This document shows, in pieces, positions 54,495-64,000 of a stretch of 64,000 bases of DNA. The notes below the pieces were generated by a model that searched no databases, had not been told where the DNA came from, and saw only the letters and a list, made by a program, of their open reading frames with translations. Every line of letters starts with the position of its first letter. Position 1 is the first letter of the stretch. Source of the DNA: Gammaproteobacteria bacterium UBA7310 (GTDB lineage: Bacteria > Pseudomonadota > Gammaproteobacteria > Pseudomonadales > Ketobacteraceae); the NCBI GenBank assembly GCA_002471665.1, contig DKQK01000071.1, positions 271,349 through 335,348 on the forward strand, written 5' to 3'. The translations under genes were made by a program, and so were the position numbers.

Positions 54495-54797
54495 AAGCCA
54501 GGCTCAAACCCCTTTCTCAAGAATCTCTATCCACTTTCTATTCCTGGCAACTCCAGTCAGCACTCCCCATCTGCAAGCTCAACCTATGCCTGTTGCTTTT
54601 CCACCCAGACTCACCTTTTTTTGGCACCCTATCGAAAATTACGCACGTAGCACGTAGATGAGTTCCAACCCATTTTTAGGTGCCAATTCCATTAATGAGA
54701 CTTCAACCCACATAATGCCACGCAAATGCAAATTTCGTGGTATGCTCCAATATCCCTAGCCGCTAGCGGTTAGATCCAGACTGATAGAGGCACAGCC
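54495..54797. promoter_or_regulatory. Leader of the second regulator with palindromes
   Basis: No gene is seen in these 303 bases. CCGCTAGCGG at 54760-54769 is a perfect palindrome 28 bases before the regulator start. ATGCCACG and CGTGGTAT form a second, looser inverted repeat around 54718-54743. Both are candidate operators for the adjacent HTH protein. A GAGG ribosome site precedes the ATG at 54798. Confidence 0.5.
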
Positions 54798-54995
54798 ATG
54801 ATCCGTTGTCATCTCGCCCGCTTGATGGGCGAACACAAGATGCGTATCGCCGATGTCGCCAGAGAAACCGGGCTTAGCCGTGTCACAGTGACATTGCTAT
54901 ATAAAGAAACCGCGCAGAAAGTGGATCTGGAAGCTCTCGACAAGTTGTGTAAGTTGTTCAATTGCGGTATTGGCGAGCTACTTGAGCACGCATAA
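54798..54995 (+). CDS. Small XRE-type HTH regulator heading the phosphorothioation cluster
   Basis: 65 residues: MIRCHLARLMGEHKMRIADV with the HTH RETGLSRVTVTLLYKE and then DKLCKLFNCGIGELLEHA. It is a paralogue of the protein at 44695-44949 (about 49 of 63 positions identical), shortened at the C-terminus. The methyltransferase gene starts 30 bases downstream on the same strand, so this is probably its regulator. Confidence 0.82.
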   Translation: MIRCHLARLMGEHKMRIADVARETGLSRVTVTLLYKETAQKVDLEALDKLCKLFNCGIGELLEHA

Positions 54996-55025
54996 ACGTG
55001 AAACTTATATTACAGGGAGCTCAAC

Positions 55026-56903
55026 TTGGAGTTTGGCAAATACAAAGAGCTAGTTGCAGAAATAAAAACAGGAAAGCGGCTTCCTGATTCCATTTATATC
55101 CATAATAGCGCCTTGTCAGAGGTTCCCAGTAAGCTGAGTAGTGTTCTTGACAAAATAGCAGCTGCACTAAAAATACCTGCCAATGACTGGAATATTTTAA
55201 AGCTCTATAAGCGAGACTTTAAGGTAGCATTTCTAAGCTACCCTGATTTTGAAACATATAGCTATCCTGCACTAAAACATAGCTTCACTGTCGATTTGTC
55301 GAAGCTCTCGGTCAGAAAATCCTCGTATGAATATTCTGATAACCCTCCGATTCTTCATCGTAAGGAAACCTTTGTTAAAACTGACTTTCCACTTCATGCG
55401 CTGTTCCAAGAAATTACCGCTGAAGGTGAAGAGATAGGGTTATATGAAAACCACAGATCCATAGGCTTCAAGAAAAACTGGGAGCGGCTGATTTCCAATA
55501 AAGGATACTTTCTTGATGAAGCCGGAAGGCTTCACCCGAAAGCAAACCGAGAAGTGAATAGCAATGTAGTAAGCATTACAGAAGAAGTTGAGATAGAAAG
55601 GCACAAAACAGCCATAGACCGTAACCAGCTCTCACAGCCAATGCAGATATTGGCTCGACACAATTATTTTAATGGCGATTACTCTGTTTTAGATTACGGC
55701 TGTGGTAAAGGTGATGATATGCGTGAGCTGGAAGCTCACGGCATCGATATATCAGGATGGGACCCGGTGCATTGCCCTGACGGGGATCTCGTCAACAGTG
55801 ATATTGTGAATCTTGGATTCGTGCTTAATGTTATTGAAGATAGAGAAGAACGAAATGAAACGCTAAAACGTGCCTGGGAGTACGCTGATAAAATCCTTGT
55901 CGTATCTGTTATGATTGCTGGCGAGAGTTTCCTACAGCAGTTCACTCCGTACAAAGACGGCATCATTACCAGTAGAAACACCTTCCAACGATACTACACA
56001 CAATCTGAAATTCGTTCTTATGTTGAGACCACACTCGACGAAAACGCCATTGCTGTCGGACAAGGTATATTTATTGTCTTCAAAGATAAGATTGAAGAAC
56101 AAAACTTTCTTCTGGAAAGGCAACATATACGGCGTGACTGGCAACAAAAAACACAAAGGCAAATACAATCACGCCAACCCTCAATCAAAAATGATCTCAT
56201 TGATAAGCATCTTGAGTTATTTACGGATTTTTGGGATACATCTCTAGAGCTTGGGCGCATTCCCGCGAATAATGAATTTGAGTTTTCAGACCAGATTCGT
56301 CGGGTAGCAGGATCACACATCAAGGCGCATAAGGCGCTTGTTGAACATTTCGGCAATGACCTCTTTGAAGAAGCGCAGAGCAAACGTAAAGACGATCTAC
56401 TGGTCTATTTCGCGCTGGGTTTATTCGGTAAGAGAAAGCCTCAGACAAAAATGCCCGATGGACTCAAACAAGACATTAAAATTTTCTACAGCAGCTACAA
56501 TGAAGCCATTGAGCAAGCCAAAGAAGTTTTGTTTTCGATGGGAAACCCCGACATAATTGAAGAGTCGTGCAACAAAGCTTATGACCTTCTGAAAAGCGGA
56601 TACTTAGAAGATGGCCATAGCTACACTTTCCATATTCGCTACTTAGGTGACTTGCCACCAGAACTACGAATTTATATTGGCTGTGCTACGCAGCTCTATG
56701 GAGATTTGGATAATTTCCACCTTGTGAAAGCACACATGACTTCTGGCAAGGTTAGCCTAATGCGCTACGACGATTGGAATAAAGACACGCCGTTATTGGT
56801 CGAGCGAATTAAAATCAAAATGCGGGATCAAGATGTAGACTTCTTTGATTACGGTGGAAAGTTTACCCCTCCACCGCTCGAAAATAAAAAACTGTTTATC
56901 TAG
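55026..56903 (+). CDS. DNA phosphorothioation-associated putative methyltransferase
   Basis: 625 residues starting at a TTG with GGGAG six bases upstream. Residues 175-330 carry a Rossmann methyltransferase: IDRNQLSQPMQILARHNYF, motif I YSVLDYGCGKGDDMREL, GWDPVHCPDGD, then NLGFVLNVIEDREERNE. The family is known from Dnd regions, where its substrate is unsettled. The C-terminal half has no recognised domain (LRIYIGCATQLYGDL is conserved-looking). It is convergent with dptH, overlapping its 3' end by eight bases. Confidence 0.85.
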   Translation: MEFGKYKELVAEIKTGKRLPDSIYIHNSALSEVPSKLSSVLDKIAAALKIPANDWNILKLYKRDFKVAFLSYPDFETYSYPALKHSFTVDLSKLSVRKSSYEYSDNPPILHRKETFVKTDFPLHALFQEITAEGEEIGLYENHRSIGFKKNWERLISNKGYFLDEAGRLHPKANREVNSNVVSITEEVEIERHKTAIDRNQLSQPMQILARHNYFNGDYSVLDYGCGKGDDMRELEAHGIDISGWDPVHCPDGDLVNSDIVNLGFVLNVIEDREERNETLKRAWEYADKILVVSVMIAGESFLQQFTPYKDGIITSRNTFQRYYTQSEIRSYVETTLDENAIAVGQGIFIVFKDKIEEQNFLLERQHIRRDWQQKTQRQIQSRQPSIKNDLIDKHLELFTDFWDTSLELGRIPANNEFEFSDQIRRVAGSHIKAHKALVEHFGNDLFEEAQSKRKDDLLVYFALGLFGKRKPQTKMPDGLKQDIKIFYSSYNEAIEQAKEVLFSMGNPDIIEESCNKAYDLLKSGYLEDGHSYTFHIRYLGDLPPELRIYIGCATQLYGDLDNFHLVKAHMTSGKVSLMRYDDWNKDTPLLVERIKIKMRDQDVDFFDYGGKFTPPPLENKKLFI

Positions 56904-59900
56904 CCTGGTTACTCCACGCTAATCGAATTTTTTCTGCAAGATCAAATATTTCATCTTCATGGATGAAAGGAACCTGAGCCAGAATAATTTTTCCTTCACC
57001 GGACAATTTCGCAGCAAGATGTCCTCGGCCCAACAGGCGCTCAGCGCCTGGTTCATCGAGCACCAGAATAGAGTTTCGTTTGTCAGCGACTTTTAATACC
57101 AGCCTGTTTGTCAGGTTGGCCCGAAGCTGCATCGGAAGAGCATCTTTATCTGGCCTCTGTGTTACCAGTATTAAATTGATACCTGCCGCTCTCGCTTTGA
57201 CGCCCAATCGATTAGCGTTTAATTCTACTGCATCACGATAGTCACTTATCATCATCCAGTCGGCCAGTTCGTCATGAAATAGCCAGATGCGTGGTAGGCG
57301 TTCTTCTGGAGGAACTTTTCTATTAAATTGATCTAACTTAGTAACTCCCGCTTCGGCTAGTAAATGGTTTCTCCTTTCCATTTCCGCTACTAGTTCTTCA
57401 AGTGCAGTAACCGCCTGATCACGATCCGTAATTAGTTCGCCATCTAAATGAGGCATATTTCTAAGCCAAGGAAAATCAATACCGGCTTTCGGGTCTATCA
57501 TACGAATTCTCGCACTCTCTGGTGAATTCGTGGCACAAATATCAAGAAGCAAAGACTGAACGAGAACGCCTTTGCCACTTCCAGTTTCACCAGCAATTAG
57601 CGTATGAGGACCGTGAGGCTGAAATCCACCAAAATCATTTCCCACATTAAGATAAAGAATTTGGCCGTCAGACTCACATGCACCCAAGAGTAAACTCGTA
57701 TTGCTGAATGGAGCTGACTCTGGAAGCTCTCTCTGTTTCCATAGATCTTTCAATCCGAGAATTGTACGATGTGGGCGCTTGACCATGATGATGACTTCCA
57801 TCGGTGCGGCCAGCACATTGATTACATCAATAGCGTGTGAAGTTAGAAGCTCCTGCCGTTTCTTTTCGACTTTAGGAACGGTTAAATCATCAGACCCTCT
57901 TAAACGTACAAGAGCAGCATTGGGTGTTAGCCTTGCATCAACAAACTCTGCTGTCATGTCATAACCGCGTAATGCTTTTTGAAGCTGACTAACAGTGTGT
58001 TTCAGCCATTGTTGCGACTCCGGATCATTTTCATCTAAATCTCGTCCAGAATTAACCCAGTTAGCTAGTGCTTCAGAAGGCCATTGATGGTTAGAAATGT
58101 TGACTTCAGTAGATTCTTCAGAAGTTTCAGGTTCATCCTGGGCGCTGGTAGTGGTTGTATTATTGCCTGAATCCTCACTAACTTCGGTTTGTACTGAGTT
58201 GGATTCTACTACTTCAGGAGTAGTATTTGATCTGACATTTACACTGTGGGTTTTTAAATCTGTTTTCTGATTATCGAGCGTCACATCGGTTTTGGAAGAC
58301 AAGTGAACAACAGGCTCTTCACTTGAAATTAATGCTTCATTTGTGCCTTGTACTAAAGCACGAAATGCAGCTGCTACTCGTGGTTTATCAAATACTTTTT
58401 GTTGGCAATGTTCCATACCTTTCAGTGGAACATAGTCGCCAGCATCAACGTATTCCAAATCATCATGCACAAACACATGCGAAAATCCGGAAACTCTTAT
58501 CTGTACGTTATCCTGTCTAACTTCATCAGACCAACGATGAAGATCCCATCCTCCAGTTACATGTGAACTGAATGGCTCCATGCCTTCAAGCATAAAATCA
58601 CCCAAACGGTGTAACCAAATATCCCTGTCTATTCTATTTCGGTCAGGATCTAAAGCTCGGCTAATACGGGCAACCGTTTCTTCAAGCTGTTTAGCAGACT
58701 TTTTAGCATGTGATTTATATCCATTTGATGTGACATACTTAGCTTCTGAAACACACACTAACAAACAGTGTTCGCCATCGATAATTTTCGGAGATATAGC
58801 CATTATGTCGGCAATCTGCTCTTCTTTTTGACCAAACCAGGAAGCAAAATCGTCAAGAAAGTACCAGCCAGTAGGAAATTTTGAGTCGCCTAAACTATTT
58901 TCTATTTCTCGCATAGACAGGACTATACCGAGTAATTCATTTGCGTAATGACCATACCTGGCTGCACGCATTACTACCTGACCTGATAATTTGTTCGCCC
59001 GATTTATTAAATCATTTAAGACTGTATCAGGATCTGAACCTAGTATATCTGGATCGAGCCGTTTTAACCTTTCATTTAGCAATGCACGAAGTAAGCGAGG
59101 CTGTGATGTAGTGGAGACAATAATGTTTCGATTAATCGTTCGTTCATGAATATGACGTATAACATGAATATCATTGTTACTAAGTAAACGTCGATCTACC
59201 AACTCATCAAAATTAACAACCCATTCACCAATTTTATGGGTCTCATCGAATATATTGGCTACTTCCCCATCTCTGAAGTTAACTTCACGAGCTGGTATGA
59301 CATCACCAGATAACGCATTGTCACCATATAGATAAGAATGAAGAGCGTTGAGATAAAGCTGTCCTGCTCTTGGTTGTGATGGCGCTGCTAAATAAACGGA
59401 TGTGGATGTGTCAGCTGGCCCTACGGGACGTCTTCTTGACCAGCGTACCGGAGTATTTTCAAGAAAAGTGGGAGATCTATCACCCGGCGCAGGTTTCCAT
59501 ACAAGTTTTGCGTTTCTGGATACTACATCCTGTAAAGCTACGATATCAGTAAGTCTCGCGGTTTCATCCTGATTTTCAACTAGCGCCGAATCCAGAAAGC
59601 CGACCCTGAGGCGTGACAGGAAGTTTCTGGCTGCTTCACTCGCCATAACCGATCCGGATTCTTCACTTACGGCTACATTTTGTTGTTCATAGATCCTACG
59701 CATTTGCTTTGGTCGTGAGTGTGTCAACAATAGATCACACTGTAGTTCGTTTTCTTTTTCCACTTTACTCGATAACTCGGACGCGAGCGCTCCGGGAAGA
59801 GCTTTTGACTCAGCGTTATAGAGAACCAGAGAAAAATTACTTCTCTCGTGAGGGAGTAGATTTAAATACTGCTCGCCAACTTTTCCAAATGCTTTGGCGG

Positions 59901-62226
59901 CAATATCCGGATCTACATCAAGACTAGTATCACCATTATTATCAACACCCGTTACAGGCGATTCACAGAGCGTATAATCAAAAACCGTATCGGCAGATGA
60001 TAGGAGTATGGATTGCTCATTACAGAATCCAAGACAGACCTCCGGATAATAATCTTCTGAAAGTTCCAGCTGTACCTGACCAAATAGTAAATCAGCGCGT
60101 TCAATAGCAGATTCATCTGCTTGCAACACTTGTTTTAACAGGCTACTACATTGATGCGCCTTGACACCGATCTCAGCGAGCCTGAGTGGATGCCAGGGTG
60201 TAATAATCGAGGCTGGTGAACCAGCACCTATGTCTGCCACGCCGATTCTAAATAATTCTTTCCACAGCCTTTCACGGGCCATGTCCTTATTAGCTTCTGA
60301 AAGCAGCTGATTTAGTAATTCACCAAATGTTTCAGCTTGCGTTACTAGCGATTCCGAGCCAATGCCATCGCCATCTTCTGATATCCAACTACGTATCGCA
60401 GTAGTATATTGCGTTCGAAATGTATCAAAGGCTGTGACAATGGAGTCTACTTGCTGCTTTGAAAGCCAGGCATTAAGTGCGTTAATTTCATTTATTATCG
60501 TTTCCGCCCGATTGCCACTTTCCCGGTTAGGAGCAACCAGTCTACCATCGTTACTGTTATTAACATCTCTAATAGTATTTATATCCTCAAGAGAAATTCT
60601 TTGCACTCTTCCTTTTGTGCTAACAGTTTGTCTGGTAATGTCAGCGGTCGCTAGCAAACCGGATTCATCATTGTTATTTGCCAGGCTAATTAGATCGTCA
60701 GGAAGCGCGGTTGCTATAGCATCTACTGGCATTTCCCAATAAAAAACCAGTTTAGAGGCAATACCATCGGGATCGAGAACTGCTTCGAACTTTAGCGTGC
60801 GAGCATCTTTGGAACCTGAAGTGACTTTTGCCAATCCTTCATCGCTAATTTCTGGAAAGTAAAACTGATCAAGTTTCCCAAAGTCCAGTTCTATATTGGG
60901 AGCTAATAAGTTAGATAACCCGTGATATCTAAATGCAAAATACCGTGCTACTTTTGGATTCTTTCCTTTCCAAAAACTCTTTTTTTCACTATTTGGGATA
61001 CTAAGTTTTAAGGTCGGAGCACTAAGTTCGACATCCCGGTTTTTTTCACGTAACCGATGAGTGGTATCTATTAGACCAGTGAGGAAATTCGAATAGGTCT
61101 GGGGATTGCGGTATATATATTTTTCCCACGAGCTTGAAAGGTTTTTATCCCGACTTAAATGTTCACGATAGGATTCGTAAAAATCCTGAAGATCCTCTGA
61201 AGGAATTTTGGGGAATGTAGCAGAAAGAAGATCAATTTCCTCTGCTTGCAAAGGATCATCAAATTCGTCTTCAAAAAACTGTTTTGTTTTATCACCTAGA
61301 GGCAAGGCTTGTGTTCGCGTAACACCATCAAATAGATCAGAGATTGAAAGCCAATCAAGTGCAACCAAGTTTTGTTGGGTATCAAGCCACTCATCGGGGG
61401 TTAAATCAGCTGCAATGAAATCGCTAATAATTTGTTGATCTTCTGGGCTAAACCGGTCCTTTATTTCTTCAAAATTCTTTGATAGCTGATCAGAAATTGC
61501 TTCCCCTTTTTCGTTTTCATGGACAAGAAGCGGACGGATTCGAGTGTGTAATCTCCTAAATATTTTATTCCATTCTGTTAAATGGTCTCGTTTTGCATCT
61601 GAGATACGGTCAAAGTAACCAGAGTTGCGGGGCAATTTCAAGCTAGGAAGCGCATTATCGACGGCTTTTTGTAAAGGAAGTCCCTGATCTAATATCCCGA
61701 TTGAAATAGATAGGACGAAATCAGCATACGTTTCAATCGTTCTTGCTGCGTGTGTTTCATTAGCCGAAATGAGGGCAGTTTTTAAATGTGCTCTTTTACT
61801 GTCATTAAGGATTTGGCTAGTAATACCTGATTTTTCAATCCAGGAATCATACTCTGAACGAAGGGTGTCAGTTTCGATTTTGGTGATTTTCTCTACACTC
61901 TTATCATTGCGCTGTAATTCCTCTTGTGAAGCTGCAAATAGTACACCTCGTTTCCCGTCAGGCAACTTGCAGTGTCTCCAGTGAGTAATAGATTCATTAC
62001 TTAGTAATTCAGCTGGTAACGTAGAATTACGGTCAAATACCTCAGAGACTTTAATTTCAATCAAACTGGCTAATTGTTGATTATTATAAGCTGCTTCAGC
62101 AATAGCCGTTACTAGCGATTCTTCCAGTCCAACCATGCAAAATCTAACTGTTCCTTCCTCATCCCTTGAAAGCTGCTCACTTATATAGGACAGGGCAACA
62201 GCAGAAATTAAATCATTTCTGTTCAT
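56896..62226 (-). CDS. dptH: DNA phosphorothioation-dependent restriction protein DptH
   Basis: 1776 residues from the ATG at 62226, which overlaps dptG by four bases. A large N-terminal region of about 1450 residues has no named domain. It is followed by an Asp/Glu/Thr-rich linker and a C-terminal FtsK/HerA-type ATPase: Walker A LIAGETGSGKGVLVQSLLL, RMIDPKAGIDFPWL, Walker B RIWLFHDELADWM, and LILVTQRPDKDALPMQLRANL. DptF, DptG and DptH together restrict DNA lacking phosphorothioate marks. The domain order and context make the call firm. Confidence 0.88.
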   Translation of the reverse strand: MNRNDLISAVALSYISEQLSRDEEGTVRFCMVGLEESLVTAIAEAAYNNQQLASLIEIKVSEVFDRNSTLPAELLSNESITHWRHCKLPDGKRGVLFAASQEELQRNDKSVEKITKIETDTLRSEYDSWIEKSGITSQILNDSKRAHLKTALISANETHAARTIETYADFVLSISIGILDQGLPLQKAVDNALPSLKLPRNSGYFDRISDAKRDHLTEWNKIFRRLHTRIRPLLVHENEKGEAISDQLSKNFEEIKDRFSPEDQQIISDFIAADLTPDEWLDTQQNLVALDWLSISDLFDGVTRTQALPLGDKTKQFFEDEFDDPLQAEEIDLLSATFPKIPSEDLQDFYESYREHLSRDKNLSSSWEKYIYRNPQTYSNFLTGLIDTTHRLREKNRDVELSAPTLKLSIPNSEKKSFWKGKNPKVARYFAFRYHGLSNLLAPNIELDFGKLDQFYFPEISDEGLAKVTSGSKDARTLKFEAVLDPDGIASKLVFYWEMPVDAIATALPDDLISLANNNDESGLLATADITRQTVSTKGRVQRISLEDINTIRDVNNSNDGRLVAPNRESGNRAETIINEINALNAWLSKQQVDSIVTAFDTFRTQYTTAIRSWISEDGDGIGSESLVTQAETFGELLNQLLSEANKDMARERLWKELFRIGVADIGAGSPASIITPWHPLRLAEIGVKAHQCSSLLKQVLQADESAIERADLLFGQVQLELSEDYYPEVCLGFCNEQSILLSSADTVFDYTLCESPVTGVDNNGDTSLDVDPDIAAKAFGKVGEQYLNLLPHERSNFSLVLYNAESKALPGALASELSSKVEKENELQCDLLLTHSRPKQMRRIYEQQNVAVSEESGSVMASEAARNFLSRLRVGFLDSALVENQDETARLTDIVALQDVVSRNAKLVWKPAPGDRSPTFLENTPVRWSRRRPVGPADTSTSVYLAAPSQPRAGQLYLNALHSYLYGDNALSGDVIPAREVNFRDGEVANIFDETHKIGEWVVNFDELVDRRLLSNNDIHVIRHIHERTINRNIIVSTTSQPRLLRALLNERLKRLDPDILGSDPDTVLNDLINRANKLSGQVVMRAARYGHYANELLGIVLSMREIENSLGDSKFPTGWYFLDDFASWFGQKEEQIADIMAISPKIIDGEHCLLVCVSEAKYVTSNGYKSHAKKSAKQLEETVARISRALDPDRNRIDRDIWLHRLGDFMLEGMEPFSSHVTGGWDLHRWSDEVRQDNVQIRVSGFSHVFVHDDLEYVDAGDYVPLKGMEHCQQKVFDKPRVAAAFRALVQGTNEALISSEEPVVHLSSKTDVTLDNQKTDLKTHSVNVRSNTTPEVVESNSVQTEVSEDSGNNTTTTSAQDEPETSEESTEVNISNHQWPSEALANWVNSGRDLDENDPESQQWLKHTVSQLQKALRGYDMTAEFVDARLTPNAALVRLRGSDDLTVPKVEKKRQELLTSHAIDVINVLAAPMEVIIMVKRPHRTILGLKDLWKQRELPESAPFSNTSLLLGACESDGQILYLNVGNDFGGFQPHGPHTLIAGETGSGKGVLVQSLLLDICATNSPESARIRMIDPKAGIDFPWLRNMPHLDGELITDRDQAVTALEELVAEMERRNHLLAEAGVTKLDQFNRKVPPEERLPRIWLFHDELADWMMISDYRDAVELNANRLGVKARAAGINLILVTQRPDKDALPMQLRANLTNRLVLKVADKRNSILVLDEPGAERLLGRGHLAAKLSGEGKIILAQVPFIHEDEIFDLAEKIRLAWSNQAR

Positions 62227-63752
62227 GAGCGTCCCCCAAATGGATTTTCTACATAGGCACAATCATCCGATAGCCTTCGGAGTAATCCGAGTGTTCGTAG
62301 CCGTTGCTCTAGCCTCTGGGTATTCTGCATAAAAGCATTTTGATCGGATGGCAGATAGCCAAAAGCCTTTTCTGCTTCTGCTACACCTACAATAAGCCGG
62401 AATCTCTCATATAGTTTGGACAGAAAACGGTGATACTCCTCGCGGCCATCAGTTACAATGCACATAACTAATGCCTTCAGCAATAAGTCGTCCGGAGAAT
62501 ACCAAGTGCCAGCTCCGCGTCGTGAAACGGACAATCCGATCTGTCTTGACCACTCAGAATGTACTTTTGCTACATGTTGCTGGTGCCTCTTGTCTGCATA
62601 AGATCGAAGTGAGTTGAATATAGTCTCAGGGTCTCCAGAAGGAGCACCATCATCAGGATTCCAAGAAAAGCGTTCAGTTAAGAAGATCCTCGCTGCTTCA
62701 GGAGGAGATACAGCAGAGTGAACGCTAGACCATTCAGGAGCTTTTAGAGCCGATTCAGAGTAAGCCCTAACCGCTCGTGATGATAGAACCCTGTTAGCTG
62801 AAAAATTTTCTTTGGATAGCTCGAATATCGACGTCCTTTTAGGAGATGCAATTTCAAGTACGATTTTAGGTTCCGAATCACTACCAATCTCTTCATTTGA
62901 ACGGCGGAGCATATAAAGAAGCATATGCAATGATGATAGTCTCATCAAAGGATCTAACAACGCTTCACCTGGGACATCTAAATCAAGTAATTGTAACCAG
63001 GTACTAGCCAGCTCGTTATATTCTGGTCTTGTTTCAAAAGGAAGATAACCAATACGGTTGGTTACGGAATTCGAAGATCTATCGTAATCCGGTGGCAATA
63101 GAGCGTTAATGACATTGTTCCAAGATTTATCATCACTGAGTAATATACTCGAAATCTTACTTGAAATTTCCGGACCCGATCCGCTACGGTTCAGCATTAA
63201 ATATAGTAATTCGCCGCCACGCGCAAAGAACCTCCTATCTGGACTTCCATTTATATTTGTTGGCAAGTCTGCATAAAGACAATTCGATCCATACGGAAAA
63301 ATAAACTTTGAACTCCAGCGACGTTGGCGATGAGGTTCCACTGAAGTCGTTTGATAAAACTCTACTATGCGTGCAAGCCTGGAAAACGATACGAACCTCT
63401 CTTTAAGAAAACTAAAATCATAATCATCATTGAATTGTTTTAGCCAGGAATTCCACATTTCCGTATCTGAACGGCCAACGCTTTCAATATGTTGCAAGTG
63501 TGGATTATTGAAGATGAGTTCTCTTAGTGGAATTAATCGTGGAATAGAATATGAAAACTGCTCGTGAGAACCGGTTTGATTGTTTTCATTTAATGCGTGA
63601 CCTGTTGTTTGTCGGGAAACAAAAATTGATAAAAATTCCAGAAGAACTAACCACGGAGTCTGATCGTTATAAAATCTGTGGCCCCAGATTGCTTCATCAA
63701 TCCAAATGTTAACATCTTTTGTGAATCTGGATGGAGGATCGAGTCTATTCAT
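62223..63752 (-). CDS. dptG: DNA phosphorothioation-dependent restriction protein DptG
   Basis: 509 residues, starting NRLDPPSRFTKDVNIWIDEAIWGHRF. No catalytic motif is recognised. Family identity is from the sequence character and from the fixed order dptF-dptG-dptH with four-base overlaps at both ends. It is part of the restriction complex that acts on unmodified DNA. Confidence 0.8.
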   Translation of the reverse strand: MNRLDPPSRFTKDVNIWIDEAIWGHRFYNDQTPWLVLLEFLSIFVSRQTTGHALNENNQTGSHEQFSYSIPRLIPLRELIFNNPHLQHIESVGRSDTEMWNSWLKQFNDDYDFSFLKERFVSFSRLARIVEFYQTTSVEPHRQRRWSSKFIFPYGSNCLYADLPTNINGSPDRRFFARGGELLYLMLNRSGSGPEISSKISSILLSDDKSWNNVINALLPPDYDRSSNSVTNRIGYLPFETRPEYNELASTWLQLLDLDVPGEALLDPLMRLSSLHMLLYMLRRSNEEIGSDSEPKIVLEIASPKRTSIFELSKENFSANRVLSSRAVRAYSESALKAPEWSSVHSAVSPPEAARIFLTERFSWNPDDGAPSGDPETIFNSLRSYADKRHQQHVAKVHSEWSRQIGLSVSRRGAGTWYSPDDLLLKALVMCIVTDGREEYHRFLSKLYERFRLIVGVAEAEKAFGYLPSDQNAFMQNTQRLEQRLRTLGLLRRLSDDCAYVENPFGGRS

Positions 63753-64000
63753 TGTGTAGATATCCTAATTCTTATATCCTCTGATTGCGCACGTCCTCTC
63801 TCGTCAACCGTAATGGCTTCCAGATTAACTTCATCAGCTGAGGCATCCCGACCAAATACATCATCGAGTCTTTTTATCAGGCGTAATTTAAAATCAAGAA
63901 AGTCTTCATGACATTGCCTTGAGAAACTAGCAGGCAGACTTCCATTTGCCACCCGTACTAAATATTCGAAATGTGTTAGTTGTAGATCCAGGCTGTCTAG
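63749..64000 (-). CDS. dptF: DptF, C-terminal fragment
   Basis: The frame is open through the right edge of the window, so only the last 83 residues are seen. They include LDLQLTHFEYLVRVANGSLP and ASFSRQCHEDFLDFKLRLI, consistent with the end of the DptF ATPase. The stop overlaps the dptG start by four bases, as expected for the dptFGH operon. Confidence 0.75.
   Translation of the reverse strand, partial: LDSLDLQLTHFEYLVRVANGSLPASFSRQCHEDFLDFKLRLIKRLDDVFGRDASADEVNLEAITVDERGRAQSEDIRIRISTQ

Overview
The window reads as the chromosome of a marine-type gammaproteobacterium. The left half (1-29300) has GC-rich gammaproteobacterial housekeeping genes (cca, folK/folB, plsY, tsaD, rpsU-yqeY-dnaG-rpoD). 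It also has a fatty acyl-CoA reductase and a wax ester synthase, a pairing typical of Marinobacter/Alcanivorax-like oil and wax bacteria. I cannot name the genus.

1-19300: envelope and lipid genes. These are the C-terminus of a soluble lytic transglycosylase, a leucine-rich-repeat lipoprotein, a haloalkane dehalogenase, a serine-beta-lactamase-type esterase, two ABC1/UbiB-like kinases around a glycerolipid acyltransferase and a degenerate SDR, an MltC-like transglycosylase, a MORN-repeat protein, and the wax ester pair (reductase and WS/DGAT). A TetR/FabR-type regulator gene stands divergent from the wax pair, with two matching operator-like sites between them. 19600-29300: core genes ending in the macromolecular synthesis cluster rpsU-yqeY-dnaG-rpoD and a tRNA with anticodon CAU.

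29322-54422: an AT-richer 25.1-kb Tn7-like transposon whose end lies 24 bp after the tRNA. It encodes a TnsA-TnsB fusion, a TnsC ATPase and one TniQ/TnsD-like protein, with no Cas genes. Its cargo is defence: a Vsr endonuclease coupled to an unrecognised PD-(D/E)XK protein; a seven-gene DISARM-like operon (small HTH regulator, large DrmE-like protein, NERD-nuclease/helicase, DrmA, DrmB, cytosine methyltransferase, AspBHI/Mrr-type endonuclease); a DEDDh exonuclease; and an AbiEi/AbiEii toxin-antitoxin pair in its own inverted-repeat bracket.

54427-64000: four bases beyond the right end of that element a second, related but diverged Tn7-like left end begins. Behind it are a paralogue of the small HTH regulator, a phosphorothioation-associated methyltransferase, and the restriction genes dptH, dptG and the end of dptF. 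The modification genes (dndBCDE) are not in view. The picture is a tRNA-proximal landing site used at least twice by related Tn7-like elements, each bringing a different modification/restriction system under a near-identical HTH regulator. Domain calls are by eye; transposon ends were aligned by hand.
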